A stretch of DNA of 44,450 nt, from NCBI GenBank assembly GCA_964621605.1, contig CAZUMJ010000025.1, positions 1-44,450 of the forward strand, written 5' to 3'. The first letter of the stretch is position 1; every line of letters begins with the position of its first letter. The translations under genes were made by a program, and so were the position numbers. This stretch comes from CAZUMJ01 sp964621605 (GTDB taxonomy: Bacteria; Actinomycetota; Acidimicrobiia; Acidimicrobiales; Iamiaceae). Below, piece after piece: positions 1 through 8,099 of this stretch. Below the pieces are notes generated by a model that saw nothing but the letters and a program-made list of their open reading frames with translations, had not been told where the DNA came from and searched no databases.

Positions 1-998
1 CCACCACCAGCTCCTCCACGCCCGTCACCGTCACCGGCATCACCGACGCCACCGCAGTCTCGGCGGGTCGAAACAGCACCTGTGCCCTGCACGCAGATGG
101 CACCATCTCCTGCTGGGGCTCCAACGACATCGGGCAACTCGGCGACGGCACCACCACCGACTCGTCCACGCCCGTCGCCGTCACCGGCATCACCGACGCC
201 ACCGCCATCACGACGAACGGCGGTCCCTTCGGCGCCTCTGTCAGCTCCTGTGCGCTGCACGCCACCGGCAGCATCTCCTGCTGGGGCTTCAACTACTTCG
301 GGCAACTCGGCGACGGCACCACCACCGACTCCTCCACGCCCGTCGCCGTCACCGGCATCACCGACGCCACCGCCATCACAGTCGGCAGCGCATTCAGCTC
401 CTGTGCGCTGCACGCCACCGGCGCCATCTCGTGCTGGGGCTACAACTCCGACGGCCAGCTGGGCGACGGCACCACCACCAACTCGTCCACGCCCGTCGCC
501 GTCACCGGCATCACCGACGCCACCGACATCGCTGCTGGCGGCTCAATGAGCACCTGCGCCTTGCACGCCACCGGCGCCATCTCGTGCTGGGGCGACAACA
601 GCGCCGGCCAGCTCGGTGACGGCACCACCACCGACTCCTCCACGCCCGTCACCGTCACCGGCATCACGGACGCCACCGCCATCGCGCTCGGCGCCGGCGC
701 CTCCTGCGCCGTGCACGCCACCGGCACCATCTCCTGCTGGGGCGACAACTACTACGGGCAACTCGGCAACGGCACCAACACCGCATCGTCCACGCCCATC
801 ACCGTCACCGGCATCACCGACGCCACCGCCGTCGCCCTCGGCAGCGGCACCTCCTGCGCCGTGCTCGCCACCGGCACCGTGTCCTGCTGGGGCGACAACT
901 CCGACGGACAGCTGGGCGACGGCACCACCACCACCTCGTCTACCCCTGCGGCCGTCCTCGACATCCCGGTGCGCCAAGACCTCAACATCGGGCTCTGA
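1..998 (+). CDS. RCC1-type beta-propeller repeat protein (3' part)
   Basis: The reading frame is open from base 3 to the TGA at 996-998 and has no start in the window, so the 5' end lies upstream. It encodes six visible RCC1-like blades of about 50-56 residues. Each has the pattern CALHATG-x-ISCWG-x-N-x2-GQLGDGT followed by STPVxVTGITDATAI. The CWG motifs fall near bases 110, 280, 430, 585, 735 and 885. The two cysteines in each blade suggest disulfide-stabilised propeller blades in a secreted or surface protein, but no signal peptide is visible because the N-terminus is missing. The protein ends shortly after the last blade (LDIPVRQDLNIGL). Bacterial RCC1 repeat proteins are mostly uncharacterised, so no substrate or partner can be proposed. 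The near-identical DNA of the blades makes recombination or misassembly likely here. Confidence 0.85.
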   Translation, partial: TTSSSTPVTVTGITDATAVSAGRNSTCALHADGTISCWGSNDIGQLGDGTTTDSSTPVAVTGITDATAITTNGGPFGASVSSCALHATGSISCWGFNYFGQLGDGTTTDSSTPVAVTGITDATAITVGSAFSSCALHATGAISCWGYNSDGQLGDGTTTNSSTPVAVTGITDATDIAAGGSMSTCALHATGAISCWGDNSAGQLGDGTTTDSSTPVTVTGITDATAIALGAGASCAVHATGTISCWGDNYYGQLGNGTNTASSTPITVTGITDATAVALGSGTSCAVLATGTVSCWGDNSDGQLGDGTTTTSSTPAAVLDIPVRQDLNIGL

Positions 999-1034
999 CC
1001 TCTCCACGCCCCGCGCCCGTCGGCACCTCCACCT

Positions 1035-1283
1035 CCTCGGCATCCCCACCGCCTCGGCATCCCCACCGCCTCGGNNNNNNNNNNNNNNNNNNNNNNNNNN
1101 NNNNNNNNNNNNNNNNNNNNNNNNNNNNNNNNNNNNNNNNNNNNNNNNNNNNNNNNNNNNNNNNNNNNNNNNNNCCTCGGCATCCCCACCGCCTCGGCAT
1201 CCCCACCGCCTCGGGCACCCCCACCGCCTCGGCATCCCCACCGCCTCGGGCACCCCCACCTCCTCGGCACCTCCACCTCCTCG
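1035..1283. repeat. 17-bp tandem repeat array interrupted by the assembly gap
   Basis: Units of CCTCGGCATCCCCACCG (17 bp) run head to tail: 1035-1051, 1052-1068 and a partial from 1069 before the gap, then 1175-1191, 1192-1208, 1209-1226 (18 bp variant), 1227-1243, 1244-1261 (18 bp variant) and 1262-1278. The period is not a multiple of three and the array lies after a stop codon, so it is probably non-coding. The true copy number is hidden by the gap. No gene is seen between 999 and 1575. Confidence 0.9.
1075..1174. other. Assembly gap (100 N)
   Basis: Exactly 100 N, the conventional size for a gap of unknown length. Both flanks are copies of the same 17-bp repeat, so the gap probably marks a tandem array that reads could not span. 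Confidence 0.98.
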
Positions 1284-1457
1284 TTTTCGGCACCGATTTC
1301 GTCCACGGACGCACCGAATCGGTGCCGAGAAGGCCGGCAATGCACCGAATCGGGGCCGAGAACGGTGGGTGGACGGAGGCGGCGGGGACGACCGACAACG
1401 CACCGAATCGGTGCCGAGAACGGCGGGGGGACGGAGGCAGCGGGTCGGCGGAGGCGG
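1282..1457. repeat. Cluster of palindromic GCACCGAATCGGTGC motifs
   Basis: A 21-bp motif beginning GCACCGAATCGGTGCC and ending GAGAA occurs at 1311-1331, 1342-1362 (one change) and 1400-1420. A related copy sits in inverted orientation at 1282-1301. The core is an odd-length palindrome with 7-base arms. The last two copies lie in a 58-bp imperfect tandem duplication (1342-1399 and 1400-1457). The cluster is upstream of meaB and could be a REP-like element, operator or replication-type iteron set; the sequence does not say which. Confidence 0.7.
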
Positions 1458-1575
1458 AGAGCGGTAACAGCAAAGGGTGGCGGGCGGGTCGGAGCGATCG
1501 GGGGCCGGCGCGGCGGCCTCGTACACTCGCCGCTCGTGACTCCGCGTGCGTCGTGCGATCCAGGTGTCGAACGCC

Positions 1576-2574
1576 ATGACCGCTGACGCGCTCGGCGCTG
1601 CGCTACGCGCGGGCGAACGCCGTGCCCTCGCCCAGGCCATCACGCTCGTCGAGTCGAGCCGCGCCGACGACCGCGCCCGGGCGGACGCGCTGCTCGCCTC
1701 CGTACTCGACGCCACCGGCGGCGCCATCCGCCTCGGCATCAGCGGCGCACCGGGCGTCGGCAAGTCGACCTTCATCGAAGCGCTCGGGTCGCACCTGACA
1801 AACCAAGGCCACCGCGTGGCGGTGCTCGCCGTCGACCCGTCCAGCCGGCGCACCGGCGGCTCCATCCTCGGCGACAAGACCCGCATGGAGCAGCTCGCCC
1901 GCGACCCGCACGCGTTCGTCCGCCCCTCCCCCAGCGGCGGCACCCTGGGTGGGGTCGCCCGCCGCACCCGCGAGGCCATGCTGCTGTGCGAGGCAGCCGG
2001 CTACGACGTGGTGCTCGTCGAGACCGTCGGCGTGGGCCAGAGCGAACTGGCCGTGGCCGACATGGTCGACCTGTTCGTCTTGTTGGTGTCGCCCGGCGGC
2101 GGCGACGAACTGCAGGGCATCAAGCGCGGCATCATGGAGCTTGCTGACCTCGTCGTGGTGACCAAAGCGGACGGCGACCTCGCCACCGCGGCCCGCCACG
2201 CCTGTGCCGACCACAAGCGAGCGCTGCAGCTCCTGCGCCGCACCCACGACACCCTGGATCGCACCGCATTGATGGTGTCGTCACCAACCGGTCAGGGCAT
2301 CGGCGAGGTTTGGGATCACCTCCGAGCAGATCACGACACGCTGCGCACCGACGGCTCGCTCGACCGCCTGCGGGCCGCTCAGCGACGCTCGTGGCTGTGG
2401 TCGGAGGTCACCGACGCACTGCTCGACGACCTGCACGCCAGCCCCGGGGTGGCGGCGGTCGTCCCCGAGGTGGAAGCAGCGGTGCAGGCCGGGGCGATGG
2501 CGCCGAGCGCCGGGGCTCGACGCATCCTCGACGCGCTGCGGTCTGCGCAGCGCCACACCGAGCACAGCTCCTGA
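1576..2574 (+). CDS. meaB: MeaB/ArgK-type G3E GTPase, methylmalonyl-CoA mutase chaperone
   Basis: The 332-residue P-loop GTPase belongs to the MeaB/ArgK group. These proteins use GTP hydrolysis to protect and reload adenosylcobalamin on methylmalonyl-CoA mutase in the cytoplasm. Visible motifs are Walker A GAPGVGKS (about residues 57-64), the family signature VDPSSRRTGGSILGDKTRM, ETVGVGQSE in the switch region, and a VVTKADGD base-recognition motif. Length is normal for the family. The ATG at 1576 (MTADALG) is preferred; an in-frame GTG at 1564 and ATG at 1546 are alternatives, and none has a strong ribosome binding site. No mutase gene lies in the window, so its partner must be elsewhere. 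It is convergent with the RDD gene, with a hairpin between them. The cobalamin adenosyltransferase at 19084 and metH at 22717 fit a B12-using organism. Confidence 0.92.
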   Translation: MTADALGAALRAGERRALAQAITLVESSRADDRARADALLASVLDATGGAIRLGISGAPGVGKSTFIEALGSHLTNQGHRVAVLAVDPSSRRTGGSILGDKTRMEQLARDPHAFVRPSPSGGTLGGVARRTREAMLLCEAAGYDVVLVETVGVGQSELAVADMVDLFVLLVSPGGGDELQGIKRGIMELADLVVVTKADGDLATAARHACADHKRALQLLRRTHDTLDRTALMVSSPTGQGIGEVWDHLRADHDTLRTDGSLDRLRAAQRRSWLWSEVTDALLDDLHASPGVAAVVPEVEAAVQAGAMAPSAGARRILDALRSAQRHTEHSS

Positions 2575-2604
2575 GCCTCGGCCGGGAAGGGCTCATGAGG
2601 ATCG

Positions 2605-2633
2605 ACCATCCTCTGGTTCGGGATGAGGATGGT
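2605..2633. terminator. Bidirectional hairpin terminator between meaB and RDD gene
   Basis: A perfect 9-bp stem (ACCATCCTC / GAGGATGGT) with an 11-base loop sits between two convergent stop codons at 2574 and 2657. There is no clear T-run, as is common in high-GC actinobacteria. Confidence 0.6.
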
Positions 2634-2656
2634 TCCGAGCCGCTGGCCGCCCAGCA

Positions 2657-3442
2657 CTACGCGCCCCGGTTCTGGCGGGCGTAGACGACCCACTCCAGGA
2701 ACCGCTCCGGGCCTTCGTGCACCGGCGGGCCCTGGACCCGCGTGTACAGGCGCCCCGCCAGGTCGGTGGCCAGGCCGGCACGCACGTGTGGCGGCAGCGC
2801 CCAGCGTCGCTCGAGGAAGGCCTGCAGGGCCACCATGTCCTGCGGCGTCACCGCGCTGACGTCCCAGCTCGCCATCTGCATCGCGAGCGCAGGCGGCGGC
2901 GCCGCGACGGGCGCGGCCCACAGTGCCGGCGACGACGACGGGCCCACGACCCCCGTGCCCGGCCGACGGTCGCCCAACCGTTCCCGCACCACGATGGTGC
3001 CCGCCACCAGGTCGCCGAGACGCTGGTTGCGCTCGGTGACCAGCACCGACACGATCCCCACGAGGTAGCTGCTCGGCAGGTAGTCGATGATCCGCAAGGC
3101 GTTGCGCACGGCGATGCGCCAGAACGACGCCCGCGCGCCCTGCAGGTCGAGCACTCGGATGCCCATCATGCGCTTGCCCGGCGTGCGGCCTCCACCGAAT
3201 GCCTCGAACGCCGTGGCGTAGCCGAAGAACCAGGCAAACGCGCCGAGCGCCATGAGCGCCGCGGCGAGGCTCTCCGACGAGGTGGCGATCACCATCGAGA
3301 CAAGCCACACCGCCACGAGGGCCAGCGTCGAGATCACCATGTCGATGAGCGCCGCCGCGGCACGCGAGCCGAGCCCGGCAACGACCAGGTCGACCGTCAG
3401 CCCTTCGGGGGCGACGAGCGTGACGCGGTCCTCGAGCTCCAC
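2657..3442 (-). CDS. RDD family membrane protein
   Basis: The GTG at 3442 gives a 261-residue protein starting VELEDRVTLVAPEGL, the usual N-terminus of actinobacterial RDD proteins; upstream in-frame codons look non-coding. The RDD domain covers about residues 5-165. It has an Arg- and Asp-bearing first membrane segment (LGSRAAAALIDMVI), a second hydrophobic segment, the GGGRTPGKRMMGIRVL loop, and a third membrane stretch ending in ERNQRLGDLVAGTIVV. A cytoplasmic C-terminal domain of about 70 residues follows (VTPQDMVALQAFLERR to VVYARQNRGA). The molecular role is not established; some RDD proteins are reported as ion or proton exchangers. It is divergent from the SpoIIM gene, a pairing common in actinobacteria beside MoxR-DUF58 operons, which suggests a shared envelope function. 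Confidence 0.85.
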   Translation of the reverse strand: MELEDRVTLVAPEGLTVDLVVAGLGSRAAAALIDMVISTLALVAVWLVSMVIATSSESLAAALMALGAFAWFFGYATAFEAFGGGRTPGKRMMGIRVLDLQGARASFWRIAVRNALRIIDYLPSSYLVGIVSVLVTERNQRLGDLVAGTIVVRERLGDRRPGTGVVGPSSSPALWAAPVAAPPPALAMQMASWDVSAVTPQDMVALQAFLERRWALPPHVRAGLATDLAGRLYTRVQGPPVHEGPERFLEWVVYARQNRGA

Positions 3443-3558
3443 CGTGCGGACGCTACAGGGCGACAGCCCGATCGAGGAGCCGACGCCGACCGACCCGACG
3501 GCCGCGCGTCCGCGCCGGTGGCCCCAGAACGGACGCGGACTCCGGTACCGTCCCCGTC

Positions 3559-4527
3559 GTGAACCTGCAGCAGTTCGCCGCAGCCCACCAGCACGAGTGG
3601 ACATCCCTCCACGACCTCGTGACCCGCGCCGGGGGGAAGCCCGAACGGCTCGGGACCGCCGAGTTCGCGGCGGTGGGGCGCGGGTACCGCAGCGCGGTCG
3701 CCGACCTCGGCTACGCCCGGCGGCGCTTCCCCGGCGATCCGCTCACCAGCCACCTCGACGACCTCGTGCGTCGCAGCCGCGCCCTCGTGTACTCGAACCT
3801 GGAGGACCGCCAGGGGTTCTGGTGGTTCCTGCACACCGGATACTGGCGGCGCGTCCGTGAGCGTCCACGTCAGCTGCTGCTCGCCGCCGTGCTGCTGCTG
3901 GGGCCGCTCGTCGCGGCGGGCGTCTGGGCGCACGTCGACCCCATCGCTGCCGGGCGGGTCATGCCCGAGATCGCCCGTACCTCGGGCCAGCCCGCGCCCG
4001 AAACCGACAAGAACTTCGGCGGCGACCAACACGTCGGGTTCGCCACGATCATCTTCACCAACAACATCCGCGTGACCGTGGTGGCGTTCGCGGGAGGCAT
4101 CACCCTCGGCCTCTTCACCGGCTACGTGCTCATCACGAACGGGCTGCTCGTCGGCCTCCTCGGCGGATCGCTCATCGCGCAAGGTCAGGGCTCTGCGTTC
4201 TTCCAGCTCGTCGTGCCCCACGGGGTGCTCGAGCTTTCGCTGATCGTCGTCGCGGGAGCCGCGGGCTTTCGGGTCGCCGATGCGATCCTCCGCCCGGGGC
4301 GTCGCGCCCGGGGCCCGCACCTCGTCGCCGAAGGACGAGCCGCGGTCGAGATGATGCTCGGCACCGCGTTCTGGCTCATCCCGTGCGGCATCGTCGAAGG
4401 GTTCGTGACCCCGTCCGGGTACGGCCTGCCCACCGCACTCGTCGTGGGGTGCAGCCTCGGGGCACTGTTCTGGACGCTTGTGGTGTGGCGCGGCAGGCCG
4501 CCACTCACAGACGCGCCCGTGCCTTGA
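3559..4527 (+). CDS. SpoIIM-like (DUF95) integral membrane protein
   Basis: The protein has 322 residues from a GTG start (MNLQQFAAAHQHEW). A soluble N-terminal portion of about 105 residues precedes hydrophobic segments starting at QLLLAAVLLLGPLVAAGVW. The family signatures include FTNNIRVTVVAFAGGI, LFTGYVLITNG and PHGVLEL in the middle membrane core, and the ending is hydrophobic (CSLGALFWTLVVW). In Bacillus, SpoIIM takes part in peptidoglycan degradation during engulfment, but actinobacterial homologues occur in non-sporulating species beside RDD, MoxR and DUF58 genes, as here, where the role is unknown. Its last 23 bases overlap the end of the convergent DUF58 gene. Confidence 0.87.
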   Translation: MNLQQFAAAHQHEWTSLHDLVTRAGGKPERLGTAEFAAVGRGYRSAVADLGYARRRFPGDPLTSHLDDLVRRSRALVYSNLEDRQGFWWFLHTGYWRRVRERPRQLLLAAVLLLGPLVAAGVWAHVDPIAAGRVMPEIARTSGQPAPETDKNFGGDQHVGFATIIFTNNIRVTVVAFAGGITLGLFTGYVLITNGLLVGLLGGSLIAQGQGSAFFQLVVPHGVLELSLIVVAGAAGFRVADAILRPGRRARGPHLVAEGRAAVEMMLGTAFWLIPCGIVEGFVTPSGYGLPTALVVGCSLGALFWTLVVWRGRPPLTDAPVP

Positions 4528-5848
4528 GCCGCAGGTAGGCCCCGACGCACGCGGCGGGGAGCGTGGCCGCGTCGGCCTCGATGACGTGCGCCCCGGCCCG
4601 GGCCAGCTCCGCCACGACCCGGGCCCGCTCCTCGAGCACGTCGTGCGCGACGGCCAGCGCATACGCGCCGACGGTGTCGGTGGGGACGGTGCGTGCGAGC
4701 TGCTCCACGTCGGGGTCGGTGACGCTGGCGATCACCACCGCATGCGTCGACACGAGCGTCGGCACGGCTCCCAGCAACGACCGTGCGGCGGCCAGGTCGA
4801 GCAGGTCGGTCAGCACCAGGACCAGCGCACGCTTGCCTCGGGCGGCGCGTGCGAACGCACCCTCGTAGTCGCTGTCGAGAAGCCGGGGTTCGAGGTCGTA
4901 CAGCGTGTCGAGCACCGCGCGACCGCCCGCCCGGCGGGGGCGCAGGTGCTGGCGCACCTCCTGGTCGAACGCGAGGGTGCCGCAGCGGTCTCCGAGCGCA
5001 TCGGCGACCGCGGCCACCGCGGCCACCGCGTCGAGCGCCACGTCGAGGCGCGACCCCTCCCCCACCGGCGCGGCCATGAGGCGCCCGGCGTCGACGACGC
5101 AGAGCACGTCACGCTCGTTCTCTTCCCGGAACTGGTTGCTCATCGGTCGCCCGAGGCGCTGCGTGGCCCGCCAGTTGACCTGGCGCAGGTCGTCGTCGGG
5201 GAGGTAGTCGCGCACGGTCTCGAACTCGGTGCCGATCCCGAGCGGGCCGCGGGGGCGCTGGCCGGGGTCGCGGAAGCGTCCCGTGCGCACCTGCTGCGCG
5301 ATGCGGCGTGCCTGGGGAAGGTCGGGGTAGACGCGCACCTCGGCCACCTCACCCCAGGTGCTGTCGCGTCGCACCAACCCGAACTGACCGGTAACCCGCA
5401 CCGCGACGGGCCCGAACTCGTGCCGGCCTCGACGTCGGGGCACCACGACGGTGTGCAACGCCCCGTCGGCCTCCGACGGGTCGAGGCACAGGTCGCCGTC
5501 GACCGGTTGGCGGAGCCGCACGCGACGGGACCCGAGTCGGGGCGCAGGGATCACGTCGGGTGCGGCAGAAACCTCAAGGGCGTATCCCAACAATTGGAAC
5601 GCGCGTAGCCAGAGCGGTCGACCGTTCCTCCAGCCGGTGACGTCGACCTCGACCGGGCTCGCCACCCCCCGCGACGCGATGGCCGGGAGCCGGCGAGCGA
5701 GGCGCGGACCGTGCAGCGCGGAGCGGGCATCGAGCCCCGCCGCCACCAACAGCGCGGCGAGCAATCCCACGACGACGACGGTGGGCAGGACGAGCGCGCC
5801 CAGGGCGACCAGCCCGATGAGCACCGCGACACGTCGGGTGGGTGTCAC
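4505..5848 (-). CDS. DUF58 domain protein with degenerate VWA fold
   Basis: The protein has 447 residues. Two adjacent N-terminal membrane segments (about residues 7-38) anchor a cytoplasmic region. The DUF58 signature YLPDDDLRQVNW is at 215-226, followed by RPMSNQFREENERDVL and a VWA-like strand. Its metal-binding DxSxS is replaced by VVDAGRLM, so MIDAS metal binding is probably lost or altered. DUF58/VWA proteins are the usual partners of MoxR ATPases, proposed to act in chaperone-like maturation of envelope or metal-dependent complexes. The start overlaps the MoxR stop by four bases (ATGA), indicating translational coupling. It is the last gene of a five-gene minus-strand operon. Confidence 0.9.
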   Translation of the reverse strand: MTPTRRVAVLIGLVALGALVLPTVVVVGLLAALLVAAGLDARSALHGPRLARRLPAIASRGVASPVEVDVTGWRNGRPLWLRAFQLLGYALEVSAAPDVIPAPRLGSRRVRLRQPVDGDLCLDPSEADGALHTVVVPRRRGRHEFGPVAVRVTGQFGLVRRDSTWGEVAEVRVYPDLPQARRIAQQVRTGRFRDPGQRPRGPLGIGTEFETVRDYLPDDDLRQVNWRATQRLGRPMSNQFREENERDVLCVVDAGRLMAAPVGEGSRLDVALDAVAAVAAVADALGDRCGTLAFDQEVRQHLRPRRAGGRAVLDTLYDLEPRLLDSDYEGAFARAARGKRALVLVLTDLLDLAAARSLLGAVPTLVSTHAVVIASVTDPDVEQLARTVPTDTVGAYALAVAHDVLEERARVVAELARAGAHVIEADAATLPAACVGAYLRLKARARL

Positions 5849-6822
5849 CGCGGCACGGGCACCGACTGCACGGCGTTGCCGACCGCGTCGGATGGCCGGA
5901 AGCGGTCGAGCTCGGCCTCGGGGCGCAGCACCAGCCGGTGTGCCAGGACCGGCGATGCCACCGCGACGACGTCGTCGGGCGTCACGTACGTCCTGCCCGA
6001 AAGCGCCGCCATGGCCTTGCTCGCGGCGAGCAGGTGCACCGCGGCACGGGGGCTGGCGCCGACCGCGACGCTCGGGAGCTCACGGGTGCGACGCACCAGG
6101 CGCAGGAGGTAGGCCGCCACGTCCGCGCTGACGGTGACGGCGTCGACCTCGGCGCGCGCGGCGGCGATCTCTGCCGCGCCCGCGACGACCGCGACGTCCG
6201 CGAGGGTGGCCGGTTCCACCCCCCGGTGCGCGAGCCCCAACATGGCGAACTCGTCGGCCTCGGAGGGGTAGCCCACCTCGACCTTCAACAAGAAGCGGTC
6301 GAGCTGTGCCTCGGGCAGCGGGTAGGTGCCCTCGTACTCGATCGGGTTCTGCGTGGCGACCACAAGGAACGGATCGGGCAGCGGGTGCGACACCCCGTCC
6401 ACGCTCACCTGGCGCTCCTGCATGGCTTCGAGGAGCGCCGCCTGGGTCTTCGGAGGCGTGCGGTTGATCTCGTCGGCGAGCAACAACCCGGTGAAGACGG
6501 GCCCCGGGCGGAACACGAGCTCACCGCCGCGCAGCCCCATCGTGCCGGTCAGGTCGGACGGCAGCATGTCGGGCGTGAACTGCGCCCGCCGGAACTCGAG
6601 CCCGAGCGCCCGTGCCACGGTGGACGCGAGGAGGGTCTTCGCGACCCCCGGTACCCCTTCGAGCAGCACGTGCCCACGCGCCCCGAGTGCGACCACGATC
6701 CCGTCGACGAGACCTTGCTGGCCGACGACGACCTTCGTGACCTCCTGGGAGAGCCGGGTACGCAACTCGGCCAGTGCGCCACGTGTTGCCTGCACAGCGG
6801 TGGGCGAAACGGGATCGGTCAC
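5845..6822 (-). CDS. MoxR-family AAA+ ATPase
   Basis: The 325-residue AAA+ ATPase has Walker A GVPGVAKT at 56-63, Walker B LLADEIN at 114-120, the ATQNPIEYEGTYPLPEAQ sensor-1/arginine-finger block and the LDRF motif that follows. The C-terminal lid includes TPDDVVAVASPVLAHR. MoxR ATPases are thought to remodel client complexes with VWA/DUF58 partners, and that partner is the next gene. The GTG start at 6822 is preceded by a consensus AGGAGG about six bases away, which decides the start and suggests this is a strongly translated member of the operon. Its first codon overlaps the stop of the DUF4350 gene by four bases. The client protein is unknown. Confidence 0.94.
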   Translation of the reverse strand: MTDPVSPTAVQATRGALAELRTRLSQEVTKVVVGQQGLVDGIVVALGARGHVLLEGVPGVAKTLLASTVARALGLEFRRAQFTPDMLPSDLTGTMGLRGGELVFRPGPVFTGLLLADEINRTPPKTQAALLEAMQERQVSVDGVSHPLPDPFLVVATQNPIEYEGTYPLPEAQLDRFLLKVEVGYPSEADEFAMLGLAHRGVEPATLADVAVVAGAAEIAAARAEVDAVTVSADVAAYLLRLVRRTRELPSVAVGASPRAAVHLLAASKAMAALSGRTYVTPDDVVAVASPVLAHRLVLRPEAELDRFRPSDAVGNAVQSVPVPR

Positions 6823-8099
6823 TGCGGTCCTCCTCGGGACGGAATGGGCGAGGCATCGAAGGCGAGCAGGTGCGCGGCAGCCTGACAGGTGCCGAGCAGC
6901 TCGGAAGCGTTGGCGGGGGACGCGAGGGCCCGCGCCACGACGGGCTCCGGCCAGCCTGCCTGGGTCGCGGCCCGGACCAGGTCCACGTCACCGGCGGTGG
7001 GTGCACTTCCCGTACGCGCCCGGATGCGACGGCGCAACGCCGTCTGGAGGGGCACGACGACCGCGGCCGGGTCGTCTCCACGGGAGAGCCCCGCGGCGAG
7101 CGCGTCGACGTACGTGCGGCGGGGCGGGGTTAGCGGGGCGGACTCCTCCTCGATCGGCCCGAAGCGCCGCGCCACCGCCCACATCGCCACGAGCACGGCG
7201 ATGAGCGCGACGAGCAGGGCCGTCCTCCACCGGATGGGGAGCGCGCTCCAGCCCTTCGAAGGCCCGTAGCCGTGGAAGCTCTCGGCAAACACCACCGACG
7301 CCGGGTTCGGGCCAACCACCGCGAGGGAGAACGCCGCGTTGTCGCCGTCGCCGAGGTGGGCGTTGTCGAAGGGAACCGACGAGGTCACCGCCACCACGCG
7401 GCCATGTCCGCCGGGCCCATCGAAGGCGGCGGCAACGACACCGGAGCGGTCTGCCGCCAACGGTGTCGCGCCGTGCAGATCGACGAAGCGCGCCACCCAA
7501 CGCCCGGGAGCCTTGGCATCGGGACCGTCGAAGGTGAGTTCGGACGCCCCTGACGCCTCGGGTGTGTCGCCGACCACCGGTACCGTCCGCGTCCGCGCGC
7601 GGTCCCAGTTGTACGACACGCCGAAGCCTGAAAGAACCGCTCCGGACGCATCGCCCAGGACGACGACCCGACCGCCAGCCGCGAGGTGCGCCGTGATCGC
7701 TCGTCCGTCGGATACGTCGAGCGCGGAAGGGTCGGCGATCACCAGCACGCCGCGTGGATCGAGAGGAGCCTGCGCGAGTGGGTCGCGCAGTTGCGTGACG
7801 GCGACGCCGTTGTGCGCCAACAGCGACGCCCATGCAGCGAGACCTGACGGTGCGGTCGCGAACGACGAACCGGACTCGCCGCCGGGTTGGGAGCCACCGA
7901 GGATCGAGGACGTGCCGAGCACCGAGAGGTTGACCAACAACACGGCGGCCACGACGTACACCAGCATCCGCTGCCAGCCCGGTCGATCCTGGAAGCGCGA
8001 CCAAGCCACGCCGGGTCGATCCCGCGTGTCGTCCTGACCCACCGCTGCCCGCTGCTGCGAGGCAGTCGCCGTCGGTGACACAGGCACGTCACCGCTCAC
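6819..8099 (-). CDS. DUF4350-type membrane protein
   Basis: The protein has 426 residues with a membrane segment at about residues 45-64, a large external or luminal domain, and a second membrane segment (IRWRTALLVALIAVLVAMWAV) around residues 300-320. A cytoplasmic tail follows. The middle domain carries VLVIADPSALDVSDGRAI and GGRVVVLGDA, which resemble the glutamine-amidotransferase-like fold typical of DUF4350. DUF4350 proteins are standard members of MoxR/DUF58/DUF4129 operons and have no assigned biochemistry. GTG start and stop are both coupled by four-base overlaps to the neighbouring genes. The C-terminal helices (AALAWLS-type, rich in Ala and Arg) probably face the cytoplasm and could contact the MoxR ATPase; this is inference. 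Confidence 0.82.
   Translation of the reverse strand: MSGDVPVSPTATASQQRAAVGQDDTRDRPGVAWSRFQDRPGWQRMLVYVVAAVLLVNLSVLGTSSILGGSQPGGESGSSFATAPSGLAAWASLLAHNGVAVTQLRDPLAQAPLDPRGVLVIADPSALDVSDGRAITAHLAAGGRVVVLGDASGAVLSGFGVSYNWDRARTRTVPVVGDTPEASGASELTFDGPDAKAPGRWVARFVDLHGATPLAADRSGVVAAAFDGPGGHGRVVAVTSSVPFDNAHLGDGDNAAFSLAVVGPNPASVVFAESFHGYGPSKGWSALPIRWRTALLVALIAVLVAMWAVARRFGPIEEESAPLTPPRRTYVDALAAGLSRGDDPAAVVVPLQTALRRRIRARTGSAPTAGDVDLVRAATQAGWPEPVVARALASPANASELLGTCQAAAHLLAFDASPIPSRGGPQ

Noticed and set aside
1035..1283. CRISPR array
   Set aside because: The units are contiguous 17-18 bp direct repeats with no unique spacers and no cas genes nearby.
543..1979. Coding frames running through the N gap
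   Set aside because: They are created by translating repeats and N bases and overlap the RCC1 and meaB frames; they have no domain.
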